Translations under genes and position numbers: made by a program
Shown here: positions 24,742 to 32,927 of the stretch, piece after piece
Numbering within the stretch: position 1 is the first letter of the stretch
How the letters are laid out: each line of letters starts with the position of its first letter
Notes under the pieces: model-generated
What the model saw: only the letters and a program-made list of their open reading frames with translations
Database searches by the model: none
What the model was told of the DNA's origin: nothing
NCBI GenBank assembly: GCA_964617355.1
Contig: CAZTXP010000119.1
Coordinates: 1-64,000 of the forward strand
DNA: 64,000 bases
Reading direction: 5' to 3'
Origin: CAZTDU01 sp964617355
Lineage (GTDB): Bacteria; Pseudomonadota; Gammaproteobacteria; Burkholderiales; SG8-39

Positions 24742-25713
24742 TCAGTCCACCTTGAGGTTCGCGCGCCGCACGATTTCGCCCCACTTGGCGATCTCGGCGG
24801 CGACGAAGGCGCCGAACTCCTGCGCGTTGCGCGCATCGGGGATCGCACCGCGCTCGATGATGCGGTCGCGCATCGCCGGCTCGCCGAGCGCGCGGCGCAC
24901 GTCGGCGCCGAGCTTGTCGAGTACCGGCTGCGGCGTGCCCTTCGGCGCGACGAGGCCGGCCCAGCCGGCGCCGTCGAAGCCGGGCCAGCCGAGTTCGGCC
25001 ACCGTCGGCACGTCCGGCAGTTGCGGTACGCGCTGCGCGACGGTCATCGCGAGCGGGCGGATCTTGCCCGAGCGGATCTGCGGCAGCGCCGAGGCGAGGC
25101 TGTCGACCGCGAGCGGCACCTGGCCCCCGAGCAGGTCGGTCATCATCGGGCCGCTGCCCTTGTAGGGGACGCCCGTGATGTCCACGCCGAGGCGCGCCTT
25201 GAAGAGCTCGCCGGTGAGGTGCTGCGAAGTGCCGGTGCCCGGGATGCCCCAGTTCAGCTTGCCGGGCTCGCGCTTCGCCGCGTCGACGAGGTCCTTCAGC
25301 GCTGCGTAGGGCGCGGAGGGGTGCGCGACGATCATCAGCGGCACGATGAACACGCCATTGACCATCGCGAAGTCCCTGAGCGGGTCGTACGGCAGGTTCG
25401 CGTACAGGCTCGGGTTGACGCCGATGGTGCCGCTGGTGCCGAACGTGATGGTGTAGCCGTCGGCCGGGGCGTCGCGGCCGGCGATCATGCCGGGAACCCC
25501 GCCGCCGCCGCCGCGGTTGTCGATCACTACCTGCTGGCTCCACGAGCGCGACAGCGAGTCGGCCAGCAGGCGCGCGACGATGTCGGTCGCCTGCCCCGGC
25601 GGGAACGGCACGATCATCCGTACCGGCTTGGCAGGGTAAGGGGCCTGCGCCTGCGCGGCGCCGAACGGCAGCGCGCAGGCGAGCAGGGCGGCGAATGCGA
25701 GGGCGCGGCGCAT
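24742..25713 (-). CDS. Bug/TctC-family periplasmic solute-binding protein
   Basis: 323 residues. The signal peptide (cleavage near AAQAQA) is followed by YPAKPVRMIVPFPPGQATDIVAR, then APADGYTITFGTSGTIGVNPS, with VPYKGSGPMMTDLLGGQV and LPDVPTVAELGWPG, all family landmarks. The Asp in the TDIVAR motif is present, consistent with carboxylate/amide binding by Bug proteins. It lies 14 bases downstream of the exported methyltransferase gene on the same strand, so the two may share a transcript. Confidence 0.93.
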   Translation of the reverse strand: MRRALAFAALLACALPFGAAQAQAPYPAKPVRMIVPFPPGQATDIVARLLADSLSRSWSQQVVIDNRGGGGGVPGMIAGRDAPADGYTITFGTSGTIGVNPSLYANLPYDPLRDFAMVNGVFIVPLMIVAHPSAPYAALKDLVDAAKREPGKLNWGIPGTGTSQHLTGELFKARLGVDITGVPYKGSGPMMTDLLGGQVPLAVDSLASALPQIRSGKIRPLAMTVAQRVPQLPDVPTVAELGWPGFDGAGWAGLVAPKGTPQPVLDKLGADVRRALGEPAMRDRIIERGAIPDARNAQEFGAFVAAEIAKWGEIVRRANLKVD

Positions 25714-25727
25714 CGCGGGCCGCGCGC

Positions 25728-26534
25728 TCAGTTGCGCGTCGCCTTCCACTTGCCGCCGGCGCTCGTCGTGCCTTCCATCCCCGCGGCGGACACGGTGCCG
25801 GTGTAGGTCGCGCCGCCCGCGGTGAAGACGATCTCCGTGCCGCGCATCTTCGCGTTCGAGATCGCGTTGCCACGCAGCGTGCCGGTGAGCTTCTGGAACT
25901 CCTGCTTCAGCTCCAGCTTGCCGCCCTCGAGCATCCAGTTGCCGCCGACCTTGGCCGGCACCAGCCAGTAGTACGCGGTGCAGTAGTTCGGGCAATCCTT
26001 GGTGGCCGACACTTCCTGGTCCGGCTCCCAGTCGCCCATGCGGAAGGTGTTCGAGACGATGCGCGTGCCGGGCTTCAGGTCGAGGATCTTCGGCCGCAGC
26101 TTCATGTTGATGTCGTTCAGGAGGAACATCGTGATCACGGTGGCCTTCGAGAGGTCGGTCTCGAAGAGGTCGGCCTTCATGAACGTGGCCTTGCCCTCGA
26201 CGCCGGCGGCCTTCGCGGCCTTCTGCGCCACTGCCACCATGTTCGGGTTGTACTCGATGCCCACCGCGGTGGCGCCGCGCTTCGCGGCGGTGATCACGGT
26301 GCGGCCGTCGCCCGAGCCGAGGTCCATGACAAAGTCTTTCGCGGTGACCTTCGCGGTGTCGAGCATCAGGTCGACCAGGGACTGCGGGGTCGGCACCCAG
26401 ACCACGTCCTTGCCGGCCTGCCCGACCTCGGGCTTGAACTCGCCCTTGGCGGCATCCTGCGCGAAGGCGGCTTGGAAGGAGACGGCAAGCGTGGCGGCGA
26501 GCGCGGCACGCAGGGCGAGGCGGGCGGTCTTCAT
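25728..26534 (-). CDS. Class I SAM-dependent methyltransferase with a signal peptide
   Basis: 268 residues. A clear Sec signal (ALRAALAATLAVSFQAAFAQ) precedes a Rossmann methyltransferase domain with the SAM motif FVMDLGSGDGRTVITAAKRG and an acidic residue at the end of the next strand (VGIEYNPNM). The C-terminal 70 residues form a separate beta-rich segment (LKQEFQKLTGTLRGNAISNAK, then TYTGTVSAAGMEGTT). Export is odd because SAM is cytoplasmic. ATG 26532-26534 follows AGGAG at good spacing. It may bind another ligand with a recycled fold, or the leader may be a membrane anchor. Confidence 0.85.
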   Translation of the reverse strand: MKTARLALRAALAATLAVSFQAAFAQDAAKGEFKPEVGQAGKDVVWVPTPQSLVDLMLDTAKVTAKDFVMDLGSGDGRTVITAAKRGATAVGIEYNPNMVAVAQKAAKAAGVEGKATFMKADLFETDLSKATVITMFLLNDINMKLRPKILDLKPGTRIVSNTFRMGDWEPDQEVSATKDCPNYCTAYYWLVPAKVGGNWMLEGGKLELKQEFQKLTGTLRGNAISNAKMRGTEIVFTAGGATYTGTVSAAGMEGTTSAGGKWKATRN

Positions 26535-26652
26535 GGCGGAACTCCTGTGAGGGGAGCGCGGATTATCGCGGGTTTTCAGGCGTTGCTTCGGCGCCACGGT
26601 CGTCCGGTGCGCCCTGATAGAATCCCTGGTTCGAAAAATCCCTGCGCATCAG

Positions 26653-27843
26653 ATGCTTCGCTCCATTCTCGCCGCCGTACTCGCGCTGCCGCTCGTCGCG
26701 GCCGCGCAACTCAAGGCCGACTTCGACCTCGGCTCGCAGTGGAAGGTCAATTCCACCGCACGCCTGATGTCGGGGCTTACGCCGATGCACCCGGCGCACG
26801 TCGAGTTCTCGCATACCGACGCCTGGCAGCAGCACAGCGCGACCATGACCAGTTCGTGGAGCCGGCTGCGCGACAGCCGCATCGCGGCGATGACCGCGTG
26901 GCGCGACGAAGCCGTGTCGAAGTCCTGCCCGGTGGGCAAGACGCTGCTCTACCCGTTCAGCGGCCCGGACTTCTTCAACGCCTACTGGATGTTCCCGGAG
27001 TGCGAAACCTTCGTCATGTTCGGCCTCGAGCCGCCGGGCGACGCGCCGGAGCTCGAGCGCCTGACCGAGAAGCAGATGCAGCGCCTGATCGACGACGTGC
27101 GCATCGCCACCTCCGACCTGTTCCAGCGCAACTACTTCATCACCGAGCGCATGGCGCGCCAGCTGCACACCGCGCACCTGCGCGGCGTGGTGCCGCTGGT
27201 GATGATCTCGATGGCGCTGTCGGGCATCGACATCCTGCGCGTAGCGCCGTACGACATCGGGCAGCCGCGCCGCGAGCCCCCTGCGGGCGCGACCGGCAAG
27301 CCGATGCGCAACCTGAAGGGCGTGACGGTCGAGTTCCGCGTGCCGGGCTCGCCGACCGTGCGCCGCATGATCTACTTCTCGGTGGACGCGACCGACCACG
27401 GCCTCGCGCACTACCCCGAATTCGTCGACTGGCTGAAGACGCTCGGCCCGACCACCACGTTCGTGAAGTCGGCCTCCTACCTGCTCCACGGCAGCAACTT
27501 CAGCCTGATGCGAAAGACCGTGCTGGAGGTCTCCGGCTTCATCGTGCAGGACGACTCGGGCGTGCCGTTCTGGGCCTTCGCGCGCGACTGGGAAGTGCGC
27601 GTCTACGGCCGCTACGGCGTGCCGATCCCGCCGTTCAAGGGCGCGTTCCAGCCGGCGCTGGACAAGGTCTGGAAGGTGCAGAACCCGCAGCCCCTGCCGT
27701 TCACGTTCGGCTACCAGTACAACGACCGGCGCGACGAGCGCTCGCACGTGATCGTCGCGCGCCGCGTGCCCGGCGCGATGATCGCGATGGACGACACCCG
27801 CAAGCGCATCACCGCGGCGCGCCGCACGAGCGCGCACCCCTGA
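26653..27843 (+). CDS. Secreted protein of unknown family
   Basis: 396 residues. A short signal peptide (LRSILAAVLALPLVAAAQ) is followed by a mature protein with GPDFFNAYWMFPECETFVMFGLEPPG, an unusually aromatic block, and later RMIYFSVDATDHGLA, SASYLLHGSNFSLMRKTVLE and RVYGRYGVPIPPF. I recognise no named domain. It is divergent from the exported methyltransferase (118 bases between starts) and followed by an alpha/beta hydrolase two bases after its stop, so it belongs to a two-gene unit. The envelope location is inferred from the signal. Confidence 0.8.
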   Translation: MLRSILAAVLALPLVAAAQLKADFDLGSQWKVNSTARLMSGLTPMHPAHVEFSHTDAWQQHSATMTSSWSRLRDSRIAAMTAWRDEAVSKSCPVGKTLLYPFSGPDFFNAYWMFPECETFVMFGLEPPGDAPELERLTEKQMQRLIDDVRIATSDLFQRNYFITERMARQLHTAHLRGVVPLVMISMALSGIDILRVAPYDIGQPRREPPAGATGKPMRNLKGVTVEFRVPGSPTVRRMIYFSVDATDHGLAHYPEFVDWLKTLGPTTTFVKSASYLLHGSNFSLMRKTVLEVSGFIVQDDSGVPFWAFARDWEVRVYGRYGVPIPPFKGAFQPALDKVWKVQNPQPLPFTFGYQYNDRRDERSHVIVARRVPGAMIAMDDTRKRITAARRTSAHP

Positions 27844-27845
27844 CG

Positions 27846-28727
27846 GTGCGCAGGCTCCTTGCCGTCGCGCTGGCGCTCCAGGTAACCACGGGGACCACCA
27901 TCGCGACGAGTGCGGAGCCGGTGCGCACCACCTTCCTGACTTCCGACAAGGTCCGCCTCAGCGTGCTCGAGGCGGGGCCGGCTCGCACCTCGGGGTCGAC
28001 GCAAGCTTCGCCGGGGCCGGTGATCGCCTTCGTGCCCGGCTGGTCGATGCCGGGCGAGATCTTCCGCCCGCAGGTCGAGGCGCTGTCCGAGGCGCATCGC
28101 GTCGCGGTGCTCGACCCGCGCGGGCAGGGCGAGTCGCCGATCCCCAAGGGCGGATATTCCATCTCGCGCCGCGCGAAGGACGTCGCGGAATTCGTCGCGC
28201 GTTATCCGCGCGCGGTGCTGGTCGGCTGGTCGCTCGGCGGGCTCGAGGCGCTCGAGGCGGTGCATGCGCACGCGCCGAAGTCGATCGCCGCGCTGGTGCT
28301 GGTCGACAACTCGGTGGGCGAGGGCTCGCCGCCCAAGCGCCGCGCCGGCTCGTTCGGCGAAGACCTGATCCGCGACCGCGAGGGCACGCTGGACCGCTTC
28401 ATCCGCGCGATGTACCGCACGACGCGGCCCGAGGACGAGATCGAGCGCGTGAAGCAGGCGGCGCTGCGCATGCCGCTACAGGCAAGCCTGTCGATCTTCC
28501 CGTCGAAGGTGCCGCGCAGCCACTGGCGCGAGATCTCGCAGGGCTTCGACAAGCCGCTCCTGTACGCGATCACGCCGCAGTACGCCGAGCAGGGCCGCGC
28601 CCTGAAGGCGGCGCGCCCGCAGACCCGCGTCGAGCTCTTCGCCGATGCCGGCCACGCGCTCTTCGTCGACGAGCCGGAGCGCTTCAACCGGCTGCTGGGG
28701 GACTTTGTCGCGTCCATCCCGCGCTGA
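27846..28727 (+). CDS. Alpha/beta hydrolase, exported
   Basis: 293 residues from GTG 27846-27848. The leader (RRLLAVALALQVTTGTTIA) suggests secretion. The hydrolase core shows VIAFVPGWSMPG (oxyanion region), VLDPRGQGESP, the nucleophile elbow VGWSLGGLEAL, and the catalytic His in FADAGHALFVDEP. The esterase/lipase-like fold is clear; the substrate is unknown. It follows the secreted orphan by 2 bases and is likely co-expressed with it. Confidence 0.87.
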   Translation: MRRLLAVALALQVTTGTTIATSAEPVRTTFLTSDKVRLSVLEAGPARTSGSTQASPGPVIAFVPGWSMPGEIFRPQVEALSEAHRVAVLDPRGQGESPIPKGGYSISRRAKDVAEFVARYPRAVLVGWSLGGLEALEAVHAHAPKSIAALVLVDNSVGEGSPPKRRAGSFGEDLIRDREGTLDRFIRAMYRTTRPEDEIERVKQAALRMPLQASLSIFPSKVPRSHWREISQGFDKPLLYAITPQYAEQGRALKAARPQTRVELFADAGHALFVDEPERFNRLLGDFVASIPR

Positions 28728-28767
28728 GGGCGCGCCGGCCGCGGTCGACCACTCGGCCGATGCGCGC

Positions 28768-29163
28768 GTGCACGGCTCGCGCGCTGTGCGCGCCTTCTTC
28801 CTGGTGCTCGGTACCCTGTTCGTCGGCTTGGGTATCGCCGGGGTGGTGCTGCCGGTGCTGCCGACGACGCCTTTCCTGCTCGTCGCGGCCGCCTGCTATG
28901 CGCGTGGCTCGGCGCGCTTCTACAGCTGGTTGCTCAACCACCGCGTGTTCGGCCCGACCATCGTCGAGTGGCGCCGGCACCGCAGCATCCCGTGGCGTAC
29001 CAAGCTGGTCGCGATCGCGATGATGGCGACCACGCTTGGTATCTCCGTGGCGTTCTTCGTCCCTGGCGCGTGGCTGAAGGTGGCCTTGGCCGCGCTCGGG
29101 GTGCTGCTCGCAGCGTGGATGTACCGGATTCCTTCGCGCGACCGGCCGAAGCATCAGGGTTAA
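28768..29163 (+). CDS. DUF454/YbaN-like inner-membrane protein
   Basis: About 131 residues. The sequence FFLVLGTLFVGLGIAGVVLPVLPTTPFLL, then FYSWLLNHRVFGPTI and WRRHRSIPWRTKL, matches the DUF454/YbaN family of small inner-membrane proteins with three to four helices. No ATG is in range. GTG 28768 is used, and GTG 28786 is an equal alternative giving 125 residues, the usual family length. The last gene before the low-GC island. Confidence 0.82.
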   Translation: MHGSRAVRAFFLVLGTLFVGLGIAGVVLPVLPTTPFLLVAAACYARGSARFYSWLLNHRVFGPTIVEWRRHRSIPWRTKLVAIAMMATTLGISVAFFVPGAWLKVALAALGVLLAAWMYRIPSRDRPKHQG

Positions 29164-29231
29164 AGTTTCGTCTTGGGATCAATGAGTTGCAAATTCACCG
29201 TTGCGGAGCTTCGGTAGCTGCGATGGAATGG

Positions 29232-29259
29232 TGGACAACTGTATAGGCATACATATAAT
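29232..29259 (+). promoter_or_regulatory. Strong sigma-70 promoter of the cytosine methyltransferase gene
   Basis: A -35 box TGGACA (5/6, 29232-29237) and a perfect TATAAT (29254-29259) are separated by 16 bases. The predicted start near 29266 gives a leader of about 40 bases with AGGAG at 29294-29298 before ATG 29308. It is the most consensus-like promoter in the window and lies in AT-richer acquired DNA. Confidence 0.65.
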
Positions 29260-29307
29260 CCGACGATGGCTGTTCGGGCTTGAGAACCGAACTAGGAGAA
29301 GAAGAAT

Positions 29308-30507
29308 ATGCGCGTTGCCGGCCTTTTCGCAGGAATCGGTGGGTTTGAGTTGGGACTAAGGCAAGCCGGGCACCACGCGCACTTCTTCTGCGAAATTCTT
29401 CCTGCGGCACGTGCCGTTCTGGCAGCGCGATTTCCGGATGTCCCGATTCATCCCGATATCGAAGAGTTGTCCGCACTTCCGCAAGATACGGATCTGGTGT
29501 GTGCCGGATTCCCTTGCCAAGATCTAAGCCAAGCCGGACAAACGCGCGGTCTTGCGGGCGAACGGTCCGGATTAATTGAACGCGTATTCGACTTGATCGA
29601 AGGCCGGGATGGCCGCGGGACGATACCGTGGCTAGTTATCGAGAATGTGCCGTTCATGCTCCAGTTGCATGGAGGTGCAGCAATGCGTCGCATCGTTGAT
29701 CGTTTGGAGTCGCTCGGATATCGGTGGGCGTATCGGGTCGTTGATAGTTACTCATTTGGATTGCCGCAAAGGCGCGAACGCGTATTCATCGTCGCAAGCC
29801 TCGCCGCGGATCCCGCCAACGTCGTGTTTGCAGATGACAACCCGTTGCAACGTCCCAAGACCGACTTAGCAAGCCTTGCGCATGGCTTCTATTGGACCGA
29901 GGGCCGTGGCGGATTGGGCTGGGCCGTCGATTCCGTACCCACATTGAAGAATGGAAGCACTATCGGCATTCCTTCGCCGCCGGCAATCTTGCTTTCGGAT
30001 GGACGAGTAATTAAGCCGTCGCTTGTCGATGCCGAACGTTTGCAGGGATTTGAACCAATTGATGGGGAGCCTTGGACTTTACCGGCCGAGCGAGTCGCTA
30101 AGACTGCCGCGCGTTGGGGTCTGGTTGGCAGTGCGGTAAGTGTTCCGGTTTCGAAATGGATCGGGGGTCGAATTCTGAAACCCGCGGCATATGACGTTGT
30201 TCGTGACCGGACTTTTCCAGAAGTTGGAAAACTTCCGCGTGCGGCGAGATTCGACGGTAGTCAACGATATGGCGTTGAGATCGGTACCGATCCACTTGGA
30301 ATTCGGCCGCCGCACCTGGCTGAATTCCTCAAGTACGACGGAGCCCCCTTGTCTGCAAAAGCGACGGCTGGTTTCTTGGCGCGGACAAGGCTTGCCAAGC
30401 TAAGGTTTGAGCCCGGCTTTCTTGCGGCTGTCGAGCAGCATCTGACCCGCCGCATCGATGCCGAGGGCGTCGATTTGCGTCGACAGGAACGGTTGCTTGT
30501 AGCCTAG
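29308..30507 (+). CDS. C5-cytosine DNA methyltransferase (type II)
   Basis: 399 residues. The ordered C5-methyltransferase motifs are present: motif I GLFAGIGGFELGLRQAG, the catalytic Cys70 in GFPCQDLSQAG (motif IV), Glu112 in IENVP (motif VI), and QRRERVFIVAS (motif VIII). A variable target-recognition region follows, then motifs IX-X around LVGSAVSVPVSKWIGGRI. It transfers methyl from SAM to C5 of cytosine in an unknown site, protecting DNA from the endonuclease encoded convergently. GC and codon use are far below neighbours, so it is acquired. The start is supported by the promoter and AGGAG site upstream. Confidence 0.94.
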   Translation: MRVAGLFAGIGGFELGLRQAGHHAHFFCEILPAARAVLAARFPDVPIHPDIEELSALPQDTDLVCAGFPCQDLSQAGQTRGLAGERSGLIERVFDLIEGRDGRGTIPWLVIENVPFMLQLHGGAAMRRIVDRLESLGYRWAYRVVDSYSFGLPQRRERVFIVASLAADPANVVFADDNPLQRPKTDLASLAHGFYWTEGRGGLGWAVDSVPTLKNGSTIGIPSPPAILLSDGRVIKPSLVDAERLQGFEPIDGEPWTLPAERVAKTAARWGLVGSAVSVPVSKWIGGRILKPAAYDVVRDRTFPEVGKLPRAARFDGSQRYGVEIGTDPLGIRPPHLAEFLKYDGAPLSAKATAGFLARTRLAKLRFEPGFLAAVEQHLTRRIDAEGVDLRRQERLLVA

Positions 30508-31397
30508 ATCCCGGCGAATCGGGATGCGTACAGGTGGGAAAGGCGATTTACGAATCGTTCGTAGTCGAAGTCGTCTGTTCGCGTCGGGGCGGGTGGGTGC
30601 GAGGTAACAACTTCGACGGGCGACATGCCGTCATTCCTGCATCGAATAACGATCACCCCCACTGCGTCGAAGCCGACATCCTCTACGCGTGCGCGTCGCT
30701 GCAGATTTCGCAAGCCTTGGATAATTAGCTCTGCGTCACGCGGTTGAGAGTGCTTGGAGATCTCGGCAGGACGCGTCGCCAAGTCCCATTTGTTGATGTC
30801 TGTCGAAATGAATTCTTCGGCAGAATTTACGATGACCAGTCCGGCCGCAATCGCGTGATTCGTGTCGCCGTGAATCGTTTGGTGGCTCGATGTAAGCTCA
30901 TCATGGAGGCGAGGGCGCGCCTTAGCGTACGCTGTCATCGCAGCCTTGGCTTCCGCAGCGACAAGCACATTGCTGACGCCGGCAATCGGTAGATCTGGCA
31001 ATGAGTCCAACGCGTGACGCTCCGCTGGCGTGAGATCGATTTGGTAGCTCGATACCAATCCGCCGAATGTTCTTGCACCCTTCGCGCCAGATTTCGAACC
31101 GCCCGCTATCGCATTTTGCGTGGATTGGCACAGAACCAAGTCCAGATTCTTTTTCTTGTTGTTTCGAAAATCGCGGAGCTCATGATTGATTCCAAGGGAA
31201 ACTTTACCCGCAGCTACATGTGCCTGAAGTAGGCTGCAAATTCGCAAGAGATCAAAGGTCAATCCCCAGCACGCAACTTTCGAATGTCTATCGCTACGGG
31301 AATGGTACTGCCAGCGATTCCCGTACTTAAACGGCTTCGAGCCGGACCCGGTGGTGGGTACGGTCATTGTTCTTGCCAAGATTTCTGGTCCGAACAT
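30504..31397 (-). CDS. Putative type II restriction endonuclease, unrecognised family
   Basis: 297 residues that I cannot assign to a named family. A nuclease role is inferred from a possible PD-(D/E)xK core: Asp86 in KKKNLDLVLC followed by E149-A-K151 in NVLVAAEAKAAMT, each after hydrophobic beta-like stretches. Its place between a C5-methyltransferase and vsr supports this. It overlaps the methyltransferase stop by 4 bases in convergent orientation and is divergent from vsr. Low GC matches the island. ATG 31395-31397 is used; ATG at codon 11 is an alternative. It could instead be another modification-linked nuclease. Confidence 0.72.
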   Translation of the reverse strand: MFGPEILARTMTVPTTGSGSKPFKYGNRWQYHSRSDRHSKVACWGLTFDLLRICSLLQAHVAAGKVSLGINHELRDFRNNKKKNLDLVLCQSTQNAIAGGSKSGAKGARTFGGLVSSYQIDLTPAERHALDSLPDLPIAGVSNVLVAAEAKAAMTAYAKARPRLHDELTSSHQTIHGDTNHAIAAGLVIVNSAEEFISTDINKWDLATRPAEISKHSQPRDAELIIQGLRNLQRRARVEDVGFDAVGVIVIRCRNDGMSPVEVVTSHPPAPTRTDDFDYERFVNRLSHLYASRFAGI

Positions 31398-31412
31398 TTG
31401 GGTAGGATCCTG

Positions 31413-31430
31413 TCAGGTGAGTCTACCTGA
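31413..31430. promoter_or_regulatory. Inverted repeat between the endonuclease and vsr genes
   Basis: TCAGGT (31413-31418) and ACCTGA (31425-31430) are a perfect 6-bp inverted repeat around a 6-base spacer, in the 43-base gap between the divergent starts. It abuts the vsr ribosome site, so a bound regulator or an RNA hairpin there would affect vsr. No controller protein gene is visible in the island. Confidence 0.4.
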
Positions 31431-31434
31431 GGAG
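31429..31434 (+). promoter_or_regulatory. Ribosome-binding site deciding the vsr start
   Basis: GAGGAG directly abuts ATG 31435 but sits 6 bases before GTG 31441, the better spacing. It favours GTG 31441 as the start. Confidence 0.5.
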
Positions 31435-31440
31435 ATGCCA

Positions 31441-31866
31441 GTGGACCCATTGTCGAAGGCGCGACGAAGCGCGCTTATGGCGAGGGTGCGCCAGCGAGGC
31501 ACTGCACCGGAAATTGTGGTTCGCGATCTGGTTCATCGATTGAAGCTTCGGGCGAGATCAAATGACTCCTCTCTGCCGGGTTCGCCCGATTTGGCAATCT
31601 ACAGTCACCGTATCGCGATTTTCGTCAACGGCTGCTATTGGCATGGACATAGCTGCCGTGCTGGGCGTCTTCCGTCGACAAATGTCGAGTTCTGGAAGAA
31701 GAAGATTGAAGCAAATCGGCGCCGTGATCGTCGAAAAGCGGCCGCGTTGCGGGGGCTTGGGTGGTCCGTACTTAACGTGTGGGAGTGTTCGATAAGGAAT
31801 CGCGAACATTCGCGGATCGCGGCGCGAATATTGCGAGTTACCGGCCGCGAGGATCGAATTTCCTAA
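31441..31866 (+). CDS. vsr: Very-short-patch repair endonuclease (Vsr)
   Basis: 141 residues. The family pattern is intact: DPLSKARRSALMARVRQRGT at the N-terminus, SPDLAIYSHRIAIFVNGCYWHGH (catalytic Asp region and zinc/structural Cys-His), then NVEFWKKKIEANRRRD and a GLGWSVLNVWEC tail. Vsr nicks beside T:G mismatches created when 5-methylcytosine deaminates, so it protects the sites modified by the neighbouring methyltransferase. GTG 31441 is chosen by ribosome-site spacing; ATG 31435 is two codons upstream. Low GC matches the island. Confidence 0.92.
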   Translation: MDPLSKARRSALMARVRQRGTAPEIVVRDLVHRLKLRARSNDSSLPGSPDLAIYSHRIAIFVNGCYWHGHSCRAGRLPSTNVEFWKKKIEANRRRDRRKAAALRGLGWSVLNVWECSIRNREHSRIAARILRVTGREDRIS

Positions 31867-31890
31867 GGTCTGCTTACTACGCTTAAGTGT

Positions 31891-32844
31891 CTACTGCGGC
31901 TTGATGCCCGCCGCGGGGATCACGCGGCGCCACTTCGCGATGTCGTCGGCGAGGAACCTGGCGAAGGCCTCCGGCGTGCCGCCCACCGGCTCGGAGCCGG
32001 CCTGCGCGATCTTCTCGCGCACGTCGGCCTGCTGCAGGATGCGGTCGGATTCGGCGTTCAGCCGCTGCACGATCGCCGCCGGCGTGCCGGCCGGCGCGAA
32101 GAGCGCGAACCACGCCACCACCTCGAAGCCGGGGATGGTCTCCGATACCGCCGGCGTGTCGGGGAAGGCCGGCGAGCGCTTCAGGCTCGTCACCGCGAGC
32201 AGGCGCAGCTTCCCGGCCCTCACCTGCGGCGCGGCGCCCGGCAGGTTCTCGAACATCATCGGGATCTGCCCGCCGAGGAGGTCCACCATCGCCTGCGACG
32301 AGCCCTTGTACGGCACGTGCGTGAGCTTCGTGCCGGTCTCCAGCGCGAAGAGTTCTCCGGTGAGGTGCGTGGTGGCGCCGGTGCCGGCCGAGCCGAACGC
32401 GACTTCGCCGGGCCTGCCCTTCGCGTAGGCGATCAGTTCCGGCACCGACTTCACCGGCATCGACGGGTGTACCACCACCGAGTTCGGCACGTTGGCGACG
32501 TGCACGATCGGCGCGAAGTCCTTCACCGGGTCGAAGCCGAGCTTCGCGTAGAGGCTCGCCGCCGTCGAGTGCGAGCCGGGCGCGCCCATCACGATGGTGT
32601 AGCCGTCGGGCGCGGACTTCGCCGCGGCCTCGGCGCCGATGGTGCCGCCCGCGCCGGGCCGGTACTCGATCACGAACGGCTGCCCCAGCGCCTGCCCGAG
32701 GCGCTCGGACATGATGCGCGCGAGCACGTCGGTGGTGCCGCCGGCCGCGTACGGCACGATCATGCGCACCGGCTTCGCCGGCCACGATTGCGCGTGCGCC
32801 GCGAGCGACGCGGCGGCGAGCAGCAGGAACATCGGCAGGCGCAT
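31891..32844 (-). CDS. Bug/TctC-family periplasmic solute-binding protein
   Basis: 317 residues. Signal peptide RLPMFLLLAAASLAAHAQ, then WPAKPVRMIVPYAAGGTTDVLAR with the canonical A-G-G-x-x-D binding motif, SAPDGYTIVMGAPGSH, VPYKGSSQAMVDLLGGQI and VGGTPEAFARFLADDIAKW. It closes the region directly right of the restriction island. It is divergent from another Bug gene, with a gap of 83 bases. A carboxylated ligand is likely from family knowledge. Confidence 0.94.
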   Translation of the reverse strand: MRLPMFLLLAAASLAAHAQSWPAKPVRMIVPYAAGGTTDVLARIMSERLGQALGQPFVIEYRPGAGGTIGAEAAAKSAPDGYTIVMGAPGSHSTAASLYAKLGFDPVKDFAPIVHVANVPNSVVVHPSMPVKSVPELIAYAKGRPGEVAFGSAGTGATTHLTGELFALETGTKLTHVPYKGSSQAMVDLLGGQIPMMFENLPGAAPQVRAGKLRLLAVTSLKRSPAFPDTPAVSETIPGFEVVAWFALFAPAGTPAAIVQRLNAESDRILQQADVREKIAQAGSEPVGGTPEAFARFLADDIAKWRRVIPAAGIKPQ

Positions 32845-32927
32845 GGCGGTCTCCGGGCGAAATGGCGATGGACGCAGCGTAGTCCTTTTCCTATAGTGCG
32901 ACGAGGCCTTCCTTCCCCGAGGTTCGC

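Noticed and set aside
29164..31890. Possible prophage or transposon
   Set aside because: Low GC and a restriction module are present, but no integrase, transposase, inverted terminal repeat or target-site duplication was found.
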